DNA from: Asterias amurensis
Taxonomy: Eukaryota > Echinodermata > Asteroidea > Forcipulatida > Asteriidae
Assembly: GCF_032118995.1 (NCBI RefSeq)
Contig: NC_092660.1
Span: 2,247,501-2,311,500 of the forward strand
Reading direction: 5' to 3'
Length of the DNA: 64,000 bases
The position numbers and the translations under genes are program-made. Each line of letters starts with the position of its first letter. Position 1 is the stretch's first letter. The notes beneath the pieces were generated by a model. That model worked only from the letters and a program-made list of their open reading frames with translations, was not told the origin of the DNA and ran no database searches. Below are positions 33,225 to 44,600 of this stretch, in pieces.

Positions 33225-33405
33225 AATCCTCGATAATCGATAATAAATGTGTTTCACAGAGCCCAGGATAGTTCTGAGTACCCTCCCCCCCTGCATATTG
33301 CACCATAGCACCTTGTAAACCCTTACGGAATTGTGAAAAGGAGTTTATCTTATAATTCAAACAGTAGTTCCACATACAACATGTACCTTGCAGAAAAATA
33401 ATGTT
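33225..33405 (+). mobile_element. SINE body fragment before the FBXL12-like gene
   Basis: TTGCACCATAGCACCTTGTA and CCACATACAACATGTACCTT, same body as at 20,697; ends about 120 bases before the start codon. Confidence 0.6.
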
Positions 33406-33523
33406 GTTTATGTTTCCATTTTAGTTGCCATGGTTTATGCTGACTGGATCCATGTCCCGACGTAATCAAAGCCCACTATTGTTGACCATGTGTCCTACAT
33501 TAAAGCAGTATCACTGAGCAAGC

Positions 33524-35367
33524 ATGTTACGTCGGTCACCAAGGCTGAAGGCCAAAGCCTCTTTGGTCCCATCAGAGTCCGGTGTTTGCCGTCTGCCCGA
33601 TGAGAGCCTTATTCACATCTTTTCTTTCCTGTCAATCAAGAGCAGGTGCCGATCAGCACGGTAAGGAAATAATAACGTACAGTTAAAGAGCCTTTGCTTT
33701 CAGCACACCCACCCTTTGGAACTCTCTTCCTGCTTTCCTCCGTTCTCAGATAAACCCGTCCTCAGATAAACCCGGACCTCTTCAAATCACTTCTCAAAAC
33801 CCACCTGTTAACTCAATCTTTTTTGTAATCTTATATTTTTTAGTTTATTTGTTGCTTTCTCTTGTATAAATTTGTTTATTTGTTTTGTAAAGCGCAGTGA
33901 GAGTACTTGCAGTAGTACTGAATTGCGCTATAAAGTATTTCTTATTATATTATTATAATTTTTTAAAGACAGTGGGCCGCGCCATCTTGAATTACCATTG
34001 GCAATGTTTATAAAGCGTCAACCAAACTGTTTTTGAAAGCATAAACGGCAGATTCTATAGACATCAACTTCTATTACTTTGTGATATGCTCCAGCTGTAT
34101 TAACCCGTATTATGTAAATTCACAGCTGTAAATTCCCATTTAAAAAAAATGTCTGCGGAAACCCTTAGTGCGGGATATGTATGGGGTATTTTAAAACAAA
34201 TATTGACTGCCTTTTACTTGTGCTAAGGTGAAAACTATGAAACATAGGTGATCCCCTGAGCACGTTTTTCCCCTTGACTCCCACCGGGGGAAAAAAGAAT
34301 GCTCAGGGATCACCTGGGGTGTCATAGTTTTAACCATAGCACTTGAAGCCGTCAATATTTGTATAAAACATGTGTGTATCACACTCTTTATTGCAATGGA
34401 ACGACCTGTCAGAATCGAATTTACTCATGACTGCCTGATATAACTTTAATCATTAGTTATTTGACTCAAATTCTTGTTTCTGCTGCGTATTTCCAGTGTT
34501 TGTAGGAGATGGAGTTCCCTCATGAAGGACAAACATCTGTGGAAGGATGCTCACATACCTGCCAGCAGGAAGAGCAGCCTGACCAAGATACTGTTGTTCA
34601 TGCAGACATACTTCACCGACGCACTGGAAACATTGACTCTCTACCGCGCCAGCAACAAAATGTTGCAGCTACTCAACAAACAATGTCCACGCCTGACAAA
34701 ACTGTCCATTAAGGGGAAGGATTTAAAGACAACAGACCTTTCTTTTCTTCCCCCGTATCTGATGGAGCTGCATTTGGGCTCGTACCAGTTTGCCGCAAAC
34801 TGGTACTGCCCATTGACGCAGGGGTTGCTCTTCCAAATAGAGAAGCTGGAAGTGTTTTGCCCGAACATCACCAACAACACCCTGGGTCATCTGGCGACGT
34901 TGCGGACTTTAAAGTCCCTGCAGCTTGTCTCTTGTCGCAGTAGCGTTGTGGACGAGAGCGAAGGGACCTACACGGAGCGCGGATTCACTTGCCTCGTTCA
35001 GCAGCTGACAGAGTTGAGAGTACTACGCTTCCAGCAGTGCTCACAAATCAGCGACACAGCCTTCTTCAAGATTGGGAACAGCCTGACCAAGCTGGAAGAC
35101 CTTACTCTGCACTACTGCTGCAACATCACTGATGTGGGTCTGAAGCACTTGAAGAACCTCCAAGCTCTGAAGATCTTAGACCTCGGAGGCGGGACGCCTG
35201 TTTCTCCCGAAGCTCTGATAGAGGTCCTTGGCTGCCTCAAGAGCCTCCTGGAGCTGTGGATATTCGACACGGAGTACATTCGGCAGCAGCATATCGCACA
35301 AATTGAGGAAATGTTTCCGAGACTGACGGTGTGTGTACAAGATAGATGGGAGTGTATGGAAGTTTAA
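33524..35367 (+). CDS. FBXL12-like: FBXL12-like F-box and leucine-rich repeat protein, two exons
   Basis: Substrate-recognition subunit of an SCF (SKP1-CUL1-F-box) ubiquitin ligase. Exons 33524-33660 and 34497-35367 (stop TAA); the split codon CG|T restores Arg before VCRRW, giving 335 residues (human FBXL12 326). Seen: the F-box at about residues 24-62 (LPDESLIHIFSFL ... RVCRRWSSLMKDKHLW), then LRRs to about 310 with LTKLSIKG, LRVLRFQQCSQISDTAFF, LEDLTLHYCCNITDVGLKHL and LKILDLGG typical of the Cys-containing LRR class of FBXL proteins. The N-terminus (MLRRSPRLKAKA) is basic. The start is the first ATG in frame with the F-box. FBXL12 is the closest by length and layout, but other FBXL members cannot be excluded. 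The 836-bp intron holds a LINE remnant and a foldback element. Confidence 0.8.
33700..33965 (+). mobile_element. 3' end of a non-LTR retrotransposon (LINE)
   Basis: In the FBXL12-like intron. The text CCCACCCTTTGGAACTCTCT reads PTLWNSLPA, and further on DLFKSLLKTHLL. This is the conserved C-terminal end of LINE reverse transcriptases (the W-N-S-LP ... F-K-S-LKTH pattern). A 16-base direct duplication (around ATAAACCCG) breaks the frame. The end reads GCGCTATAAAGTA with a TTATTATA tail. Only this 5'-truncated tip is present. Confidence 0.7.
34191..34369. mobile_element. Foldback element in the FBXL12-like intron
   Basis: Arms AAAACAAATATTGACTGCC ... ATAGGTGATCCCCTGAGCA with mirrored right arm GCTCAGGGATCACC ... 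GTCAATATTTGTATAAAA. Confidence 0.88.
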
Positions 35368-35554
35368 AAAGAATGTCTGGGATTCAAGGGGAAAAAAAGC
35401 ACAAACCAGAAATTTTACGAGTCACTGAACTTTGAGATCTTTTCACAAGGCCTGCAGCAGTGCTGTTGAAAATTATTATTTTTAAATTGCTTTCCTCAAA
35501 GTCCTCATGCTATCAAGAAAGCCTTAAAGTCACCTGGAAGTGGTATTTTTTCAA

Positions 35555-35560
35555 AATAAA
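35555..35560 (+). promoter_or_regulatory. Poly(A) signal candidate for the FBXL12-like gene
   Basis: AATAAA 188 bases after the stop codon, the first exact copy on the coding strand; another lies near 35,600. Confidence 0.5.
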
Positions 35561-35676
35561 GCTTTTGTCACTAATATTGTGTTTTGATGAGTGGAATATG
35601 AATAAACAGTTAACTAAGGTTTTAAAAAATCAGTTCTTACGTTATTTACAAATTTAAGAGTAGACCCCGAGCCGAG

Positions 35677-35981
35677 AGGGGGCTGTTCATGACGTCAATC
35701 GAGGCAGACTTTGCCTGTAATGCGTAGAGTAAACACAATTGCAAAGTACATGTACGGACCAAGTCGTGAGTTTGTACGTTTAAAAAAAAGAATTGTTTTT
35801 GTTTTTTTCCGGCAATGCCGACCAGGTGTATTGCTGCTGAATGCAGAAAAACACTTTTTGAAATGTACCAACTCACGACTTGGACGTACATGTACTTTGC
35901 ACAATTGTGTTTACTATACGCATTGCAGGCAAAGTCTGCCTCGATTGACGTCACAAAAGGGTTAGGCGGAGTCAGCCCCCA
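35677..35981. mobile_element. Long-armed palindromic element
   Basis: Outer GGGGGCTG / CAGCCCCC, inner arms of about 100 bases starting TGACGTCAATCGAGGCAGAC. It lies within the 3' flank of the FBXL12-like gene. Confidence 0.88.
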
Positions 35982-37627
35982 AACAACTTTATATATGTTT
36001 TAAACATATAAATCGTGACAAACAATTACTAAAAAAATTGTTTTATTGTTCGTAAGCATATACTCTTATGTTTGAAAGAGAAAAAAATCTATTTCCAGGT
36101 GACTTTAATTTTTTATTTTTTACTTGCAATTCCTGACAAAACGCTGTCAGACACAATCATCTTTGGAGTCAGAATGCTGATAAGTAGCATAAAAAACAAA
36201 TGATGCATTGAGAAAGCGATCACTGGTGTTCTACTGCACTATATACACAAAACAGGATTAAGACAGAACACCAGCAAACTGATAAAAAAACAACAGTGCA
36301 ATCTTGCATAAACAAGGGTTGTCAGGAATTGGTGTATGTGATTGTGTATTAATGATATCACATGCAACCATTCGGACCGACAACTGGCGCCCCAATGAAT
36401 GGTTGATAGTTTGTAGTTCGCGTGTGAAAGGCCCACTTTGAAACCAGCGCTCACATTTTTTGTGAAAAACCTTTGCTCTCTCGGAATGGAGTTTCAATAA
36501 GCGGGTGGAGCCAATAGCCAAACGTGGATTTCAAAACAAAGATGTGTTTTACGAAAGAGCACTGTCTATAGACTAACAGGCCTGTATTATATGCTTTGTT
36601 TTTGAAAGGGCAAGGGCACCAAGGCATTTTCTCCTTGATAAAGGGTATCCTATGAGGAAATTGTAAAATCTATTGTTAGCATTTCAAGGGCATCAATGCA
36701 ACCACAGAGAAAATCTTCCCTCGTGAAGTATCAGGCCTGTATCCTAGAGGGCCTGTACATGTTGGCATGGAGGAATATTCCTCCATGATGTAAGCAAGAA
36801 ATTTCGTTTTGGGTGATTTGCTGTGCGAGTACATGTATATTGTGTACAATACTTATTTAAGGATGCTCTGTCTGTGCTTTTTTTTTTAGTTTCTTGCCCA
36901 GTAGTTACAAATGTGTATGATGTACAGTATGAAGTGATACAAAATTATAATAGGCTGTTGCAAACTGCTTACAAACCTAAAAGGGTTTTTGGCCTCGCGT
37001 TTCAATCTTAGCTGGGTCTTTATCAATTGCTAGCCTTTTCACCTTCAAAATGAGAAGAACTCTGCTAGGGTCAAAAATTTAAGCCATTCACATGTTACAT
37101 TTATAACAAGTATTAGCAAACTTTTATCACAGAAGCTTATTTAATTACATGTCTTCCTTTTCAATGATTTTAGTTGTATTTTGTAAAGCTAAAAATATGC
37201 CCTATGAGAAGAGTTCAGAACTCAAACTATTTTACGAAAATTTTTAATTATTTATAACTCTATTAGCCCCCAATGAATTTGGCATAGAGTAATGTGTGTC
37301 ATCCATCGGAGCTGTCACACATCATGATTAATTTGTTCCAGTATAAATTATTCATTTGAGAATGAGGCGAAAAGCCTTTTAAAGGCAAACCTTTACAATT
37401 TTGAAAAAGAATGGTTCAACCATTTTATATCTTAATCTGAAAATATTTATTTTTATTTAATCTGAAGTTTGATTTCTCAAAGGTATTTTTTAACTAAACG
37501 TTACATTGTCTGCAAGAATCTGCTTGTCTGACAATATAACCTTGCGCTCAAGTGTGTATCAAAAGCGATGGCTCTGACAAAGTTAATGATAAGTCTTAAT
37601 CCCCATAAGACGCTTCGCAGGTTGTAT
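35982..37627. other. No gene recognised
   Basis: Contains the 22-base palindrome at 36,766; otherwise AT-rich sequence with short frames. Confidence 0.4.
36766..36787. other. Perfect 22-base palindrome
   Basis: Arms CATGGAGGAAT and ATTCCTCCATG, no loop; shares CATGGAGG with the palindrome at 50,329. Confidence 0.95.
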
Positions 37628-38120
37628 CGTACCCTTTGGTGTGATTCATGGCAACTTGTAACATTTGGTGTGACCCCTGGCTACTTGTAACCTTTGGTGT
37701 GACCCCTGGCTACTTGTTACCTTTGTTGTGACCCCTGGCTACTTGTTGTAACCTTTGGGTGACCCCTGTCTACTGTAACCTTTTTGTGACCCCTGGCTGC
37801 ACGTAACCTTTGGTTTGACCCCTGGCTACTTGTAACCTTTGGTGTGACCCCTGGCTACTCATGACCATTGGTGTGACCCCTGGCTACTTGTAACCTTTTG
37901 TGTCATCCCCTTGCTACAATGTAACCTTTGGTGTGATCCCTGGCTACTTATAACTTTTGTTGTGATCCCTGGCTACTCATGACTATTGGTGTGACCCCTG
38001 GCTACTTGTTACCTTTGGTGTGACCCCTGGCTACTTGTAACCTTTGGTGTGACCCCTGGCTACTCGTTATCTTTGGTCTCCTGGCTACTTATAACCTTGG
38101 TGTAATCCCTGGCAACTCAC
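37628..38120. repeat. 29-bp-class minisatellite
   Basis: About 17 tandem units of roughly 28-30 bp built from TTTGGTGTGACCCCTGG and CTACTTGTAACC, with small length changes. Downstream of the FBXL12-like gene. It ends next to a tRNA-like SINE. Confidence 0.9.
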
Positions 38121-38162
38121 CAAACGAAGAAACTGCCATGAAAGTGGACCGCTTGTGCAACA

Positions 38163-38300
38163 TAGGGCTAGATAGCTCAGTTGGTTGAGCAAGTTAATCC
38201 AGAGATTGTTGGTGCAAATCCCGCTGTTGTTCTTTTTCCTTTGTTCAACCCCAAATTTTGGTTACCCATTCAATTTCCCTTTGAGTGGTTTCTTACATGA
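38163..38300 (+). mobile_element. tRNA-like SINE of another type
   Basis: GGCTAGATAGCTCAGTTGGT with box A, GGTGCAAATCCC box B, then TTTGTTCAACCCCAAATTTT. The cloverleaf is incomplete, so it is not a tRNA gene. Confidence 0.6.
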
Positions 38301-39889
38301 CAATGTTAATGACTAAGTTGCCCCAAAAATCATGTAGATTGTTACAAAATCTGTAATTGTATCAAAAAACTGTTGTAAATTATAATGTGTAAGTTTCATA
38401 TGCACTTAAGTTTGTTCACAAAGAAAGTGAGACTACTCTTTCAAGTTTTGCGCACCAAATAATTTATTGCTGTGCCAATTCGGAGAGAACAAAACCAAAT
38501 TGTATATTTTTTATCATTTAAATTGTGTGCTTGTAACACTAAGAGATAACTCTATGGTCTTTGTGAATTCAACTGCAGTGGTTATAAAATTACAATTGTA
38601 GTGTGGTATGTAGAACACACTGTAAGTGGCTTGCTTTCTGCATTTTAACTGAGGCATTATATTATAAATGGGTAATTGAAAAAACAAAATAAGCGATGGA
38701 CAATAAGTAACTTGCCATATAATATGTTACCGTTCACCATGTCATTTCTTGTTTTCAAAATGTTTTTGTTAATGCATTACATGTGTGGCCTAAAAATAGA
38801 AATGATGTCATCACTGGTAATCCTTATTCTAAAGACAATTAGTACCCAGTGACCCGTTGCCATTGAGCAAAGCAACTAGCTGGTATTAATGGTATAGTTG
38901 GTATAAAACAACTATTTAGTAACGCTAAAGGCTGCTACATTTTATGTAAATGTGATATCGAATTAAATATCAATATTATTATCATTTTGGACCACGTGAT
39001 CCACCAACCCAAGACCTCACTCCTATATGGTTTAGAATAAATTTATTTTAAAAATAAGTTCATATAATAAGAGCTAGTAACCAAACAGTTCCAGTTGCCA
39101 GTATTTGTCTAGAAAGCAAGTTTATTTTTGTCTTGCAATAAACAAGCATCCTTGATAAAACAAGGTTTAACCCTTATAATACATTTGGTTTAGGTGTGTT
39201 ATTGGTTCTAGGAAATGCAACTCCATGGTCTATAATGAGTATATAGACCTTAGATAACTATATACAGTAAATCTAGCGTGTGAGAATTTAATTTCAAAAG
39301 GTGGGAGCGTTTTGGGGATATGTCCACGCAGGAATAATAATCCAGAATTAAAAAAGGCAATCTGATACTCGAATAAAAAAATTGTGGTTAAAAGAACCCA
39401 GATTTCCCATAACTACTTTACTTCGAAACGAAAGGATTTTAAAAATGCTTTATACTATTGAGAGCTGCTACATATGTAACCAAATAAGTTTGTCTTGCCA
39501 TGAATTGTAGGAGTAATTACCAAACGTACATACATTCCCTTGAAAACCTATAAACATTGTTACAAACTTGTAATAAAACTAATAATAAATGCTTCCTTAT
39601 GTGTGAAGATTTACTCTCGGTCATATTACTTAAAGAGAAATTACTTTTCTTATTTTCAAATTTAAAATGTTTTTTTTTTTTACTTTAGTAAAAATAAGGA
39701 GAAAAACATCTCACTCGGCGCCGCCCTAATCATCCCTTCCTTTATCAAGGAAAGAGAAACTTCAGTTATTTCTTGCTTTTATTGCTCACCCGTCTTTCCA
39801 ATTTAAACCAATCTAAAAGTGCTTATTCGAAACGATTTTTTATAACAAAGTGGCAAATGTTATCTTCCATTTCCGTTTGCTTGCGCGAG
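38301..39889. other. No recognised feature
   Basis: AT-rich, no repeat family or frame that I can support. Confidence 0.45.
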
Positions 39890-40018
39890 CACCCGGTGCA
39901 TTGTGGGCCTCAAATTTCAAGACAAAATGGCTGACATCTGAAGACTTCGTGTTCTCGCTCCACACTCCACATTCTTTCTAGCCAATTCGGCCGACAAAAC
40001 AACCGCAATACGAGCGAG
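39890..40018 (+). other. Candidate 5' non-coding exon and promoter
   Basis: A GC-richer block between AT-rich flanks ends in a consensus donor (GCGAG|GTGAGTAG, GT at 40019). It contains GACAAAATGGCTGAC, a YY1-like start-site motif whose ATG (39927) opens a five-codon frame MADI-stop. This looks like a transcription start with an untranslated first exon. The transcript it serves is not established. Confidence 0.35.
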
Positions 40019-40858
40019 GTGAGTAGAATATTACTTATAGCTTATTTTAAGGATATCTTTCAGTGATTTTGAGGTTTAAAAACGGTCAAAATTAGGCAAA
40101 CAAAACGCTTTCCGGCCAGGCGGCATTTTTTAAATACACGTTGCCTGACTGATACTAGTCTGGTACCTTGTGGATTTTGTTGTATATGGTGACTAGTCGT
40201 AGTCGGGCAGACTAACTTGAAAACGCAAATGCCGAGTCAAATTGTTAAATAATTCCTATGAATTTTTAACTTTAAATTAACGGATTAACAAAAATTATTA
40301 TGATAACCTTTTTATGCTTGAGTCCTTTTATATAGGAATTAGCACACAATATTTTGTGCAACAATCGTGTTTTTTCTTTCATTATTGTGCAATTTTTTTT
40401 TTTATTGTTCGATGACCAATTAATTTATACGCTAAGTGAGAAAATAGGTCTTTGACAGTTACCAAAGGTGTTCAGAATCAGTAGGCTTGGGCGACTAGTG
40501 AAATTTACTTTATACTTGACTCTTTGCGTCTCAAGTTAAGGCATCTTTGCACTAGCCATAACTATTTTAATTCTCAAGATGCAGTGTGGCAAATGCAATA
40601 TAGAAAAATTCAAGATAAAAGGATTGAAGGATTGTATCTGATGTCTGATTGTGTTTTGTAAGTGAAGCATTTATTTATCTTTAAGGGACTTGCCAGCAGC
40701 ACCAGGTAACTTGTTATTTCACTAGTCTGTCAGCTTTTTCACTTGAAATATAAAATGGGGATGATTTTCAATACTGAACTAGCTAGCTGGAAAACTATTT
40801 GGGGTGAATTTTGACTGAACGGTAGCATTTATATATCATTTGGCATGTGGACCACTGT

Positions 40859-41425
40859 TAAAGGCACTGGGGTAGATTTCACGAAGGTAGTCCTAACTTA
40901 GGACTAGTCCTAGGCAATGCTAAGAGAAATGACCAGTCCTAAGTTAGGATGAGTTACTGGTCCTAACTTAGGACCAGTCCTATCTCTTAGCGTTGCTTAG
41001 GACTAGTCCTAAGTTAGGACTACCTTTGTGAAATCGACCCCTGGACACTTTTGGTAATTGTCAAAGACCAGTATTCTCACTTGGTGTATCCCAACATATG
41101 CATAAAATAATGTAGGTAAGCCAAGTGCGCCCTCAGTGTTCATATTGTGAAAAGTTAACTTTCGGGTCGCGACCTGTGGATTCATTCTCTTTTTCTTTTG
41201 TAGCTTTTATGCTAACAATTTATTTTTGAGTAATCATCAAAAGAGTCAACTGAAGGCACACAACTTGTGCGACAAGAGCAGTTGTTTTTTCTTCCATTAT
41301 TCTCTCACCACTTTAACACCAATTGAGTCAAAATTTTCACAGGTTTGTTATTTTGTGCTTAATGTTGTTGAGATATAGACCAAGTGAGAAAACTGGTCTT
41401 TGACAATTACCAAACGTGTCCAACT
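40859..41425 (+). mobile_element. Composite family A MITE with nested family O
   Basis: TAAAGGCACTGG is separated from ACACTTTTGGTAATTGTC by the O element; the remainder contains both orientations of family A interior pieces and ends near GTGTCCAACTTTT. Confidence 0.7.
40871..41040. mobile_element. Family O MITE nested in family A
   Basis: Ends GGTAGATTTCACGAAGGTAG and CTACCTTTGTGAAATCGACC; the interior is a chain of inverted TCCTAACTTAGGAC motifs. Flanked by CTGG on both sides, a plausible 4-bp target duplication. Confidence 0.8.
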
Positions 41426-41510
41426 TTTATAAACAACATTCTGGCTATATATTTATAGCTCTAAATAATTCAAATATTTACTGACAATATTTATAATTTG
41501 ATTTATATAG

Positions 41511-41591
41511 AGTGGTTTCATTGAGCTTCATTGAGATCCCCAATCAACCAGGTTGAGTTTCATCATCTCAAAGAGTAAACTCTTATGAAAG
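41511..41591 (+). other. Candidate internal exon just before the 21-bp array
   Basis: An acceptor-like GATTTATATAG (ends 41510) and a consensus donor ATGAAAG|GTAAGC (GT at 41592) bound 81 bases. It lacks a long frame. If real, the adjoining 7.5-kb minisatellite is intronic. Confidence 0.3.
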
Positions 41592-41667
41592 GTAAGCACA
41601 AAAGATTTACTTTAAACATGAGGAACAGTTTTGGGTCTTGTTACAAGAAGCTGTTGCAAAAAAATGT

Positions 41668-44600
41668 CATTGGTCATTGCGTCCAAACCCCTGGTCATTG
41701 CCTCCATGCCCCTGGTCATTGCCTCCATGCCCCTGGTCATTGCCTCCATGCCCCTGGTCATTGCCTCCATGCCCCTGGTCATTGCCTCCATGCCTCTGGT
41801 CATTGCCTCCATGCCCCTGGTCATTGCCTCCATACCCCTGGTCACTGCCTCCATGCCCCTGGTCATTGCCTCCATGCCCCTGGTCATTGCCTCCATGCCC
41901 CTGGTCATTGTCTCTATACCCCTGGTCATTGCCTCCGTGCCCCTTGTCATTGCCTCCATGCCCCTGGTCACTGCCTCCATGCCCCCCGGTCACTGCCTCC
42001 ATGCCCCTGGTCATTGCCTCCATGCCCCTGGTCATTGCCTCCATGCTCCTGGTCATTGCCTCCATGCCCCTGGTCATTGCCTCCATGCTCCTGGTCATTG
42101 CCTCCATGCACCTGGTCATTGCCTCCATGCCCCTGGTCATTGCCCTCATGCCCCTGGTCATTGCCTCCATGCCCCTGGTCATTGCCTCCATGCCTCTGGT
42201 CATTGCCTCCATGCCTCTGGTTATTGCCTCCATGCCTCTGGTCATTGCCTCCATGCCCCTGGTCATTGCCTCCATGCCTCTGGTCATTGCCTCCGTGCCC
42301 CTTGTCATTGCCTCCATGCCCCTGGTCACTGCCTCCATGCCCCCCGGTCACTGCCTCCATACCCCTGGTCATTGCCTCCATGCCCCTTGGTCATTGCCTC
42401 CATGCCCCTTGGTCATTGCCTCCATGCCCCTGCTGGTCATTGCACCCATGCCCCTGGTCATTGCCTCCGTACCCCTGGTCATTGCCTCCATACCCTTGGT
42501 CACTGCCTCTATACCCCTGGTCATTGCCTCCATGCCCCTGGTCATTGCCTCCATACCCCTGGTCATTGCCTCCATGCCTCTGGTCATTGCCTCCATGCCC
42601 CTGGTCATTGCCTCTATACCCCTGGTCATTGCCTCCATGCCCCTGGTCATTGCCTCCATGCCTCTGGTCATTGCCTCCATGCCTCTTGTCATTGCCTCCA
42701 TGCCCCTGGTCATTGCCTCTATACCCCTGGTCGTTGCCTCCATGCCCCTGGTCATTGCCTCCATGCCCCTGGTCATTGCCTCCCTGCCTCTGGTCATTGC
42801 CTCCATGCCCCTGGTCATTGCCTCCATACCCCTGGTCATTGCCTCCATGCCTCTGCCATTGCCTCCATGCCCCTTGGTCATTGCCTCCATGCTCCTGTCC
42901 TTGCCTCCATGCCCCTGCTGGTCATTGCACCCATGCCCCTGGTCATTGCCTCCATACCCCTGGTCGATGCCTCCATACCCTTGGTCACTGCCTCTATACC
43001 CCTGGTCATTGCCTCCATGCCCTTGGTCATTGTCTCTATAACCCTGGTCATTGCCTCCATGCCCTTGGTCATTGCCTCTATACCCCTGGTCATTGCCCGC
43101 ATGCCCCTGGTCATTGCCTCCATGCCTCGAGTCATTACCTTCATACCCCTTGGCATTGTCTCCATGCCCCTGGTCATTGCCTCCATACCCCTGGTCATTG
43201 CCTCCATGCCTCGAGTCATTACCTTCATACCCCTTGGCATTGTCTCCATGCCCCTGGTCATTGCCTCCATACCCCTGGTCATTGCCTCCATGCCTCGAGT
43301 CATTACCTTCATACCCCTTGGCCATTGCCTCCATGCCCCTGGTCATTGCCTCCATACCCCTGGTCATTGCCTTCATGCTCTTGTCATTGCCTCCATGCCC
43401 CTGGTCATTGCCTCCATGCCCTTGGTTATTGCCTCCATACCCCCGGTCATTGCATCCATGCCCCGGTCATTGCCTCCATACCCCTGGTCATTGCCTCCAT
43501 ACCCTTTGTCACTGCCTCTATACCCCTGGTCATTGCATCCATGCCCCTGGTCAATTGCGTCCATACCCCTGGTCATTGCCTCCGTGCCCATGGTCATTGC
43601 CTCTATGCCCCCGGTCATTGCCTCCATGCTCTTGTCATTGCCTCCATGCCCCTGGTCATTGCCTCCATGCCCCTGGTCATTGCCTTCATGCCCCTGGTCA
43701 TTGCCTCCATGCCCCTGGTCATTGCCTCCATGCCCCTGGTCATTGCCTCCATGCCCCTGGTCATTGCCTCCATGCCTCTGGTCATTGCCTCCATGCCCCT
43801 GGTCATTGCCTCCATACCCCTGGTCACTGCCTCCATGCCCCTGGTCATTGCCTCCATGCCCCTGGTCATTGCCTCCATGCCCCTGGTCATTGTCTCTATA
43901 CCCCTGGTCATTGCCTCCGTGCCCCTTGTCATTGCCTCCATGCCCCTGGTCACTGCCTCCATGCCCCCCGGTCACTGCCTCCATGCCCCTGGTCATTGCC
44001 TCCATGCCCCTGGTCATTGCCTCCATGCTCCTGGTCATTGCCTCCATGCCCCTGGTCATTGCCTCCATGCTCCTGGTCATTGCCTCCATGCACCTGGTCA
44101 TTGCCTCCATGCCCCTGGTCATTGCCCTCATGCCCCTGGTCATTGCCTCCATGCCCCTGGTCATTGCCTCCATGCCTCTGGTCATTGCCTCCATGCCTCT
44201 GGTTATTGCCTCCATGCCTCTGGTCATTGCCTCCATGCCCCTGGTCATTGCCTCCATGCCTCTGGTCATTGCCTCCGTGCCCCTTGTCATTGCCTCCATG
44301 CCCCTGGTCACTGCCTCCATGCCCCCCGGTCACTGCCTCCATACCCCTGGTCATTGCCTCCATGCCCCTTGGTCATTGCCTCCATGCCCCTTGGTCATTG
44401 CCTCCATGCCCCTGCTGGTCATTGCACCCATGCCCCTGGTCATTGCCTCCGTACCCCTGGTCATTGCCTCCATACCCTTGGTCACTGCCTCTATACCCCT
44501 GGTCATTGCCTCCATGCCCCTGGTCATTGCCTCCATACCCCTGGTCATTGCCTCCATGCCTCTGGTCATTGCCTCCATGCCCCTGGTCATTGCCTCTATA

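Noticed and set aside
38163..38240. tRNA gene
   Set aside because: Box A and B words are present, but the anticodon arm and acceptor stem do not close.
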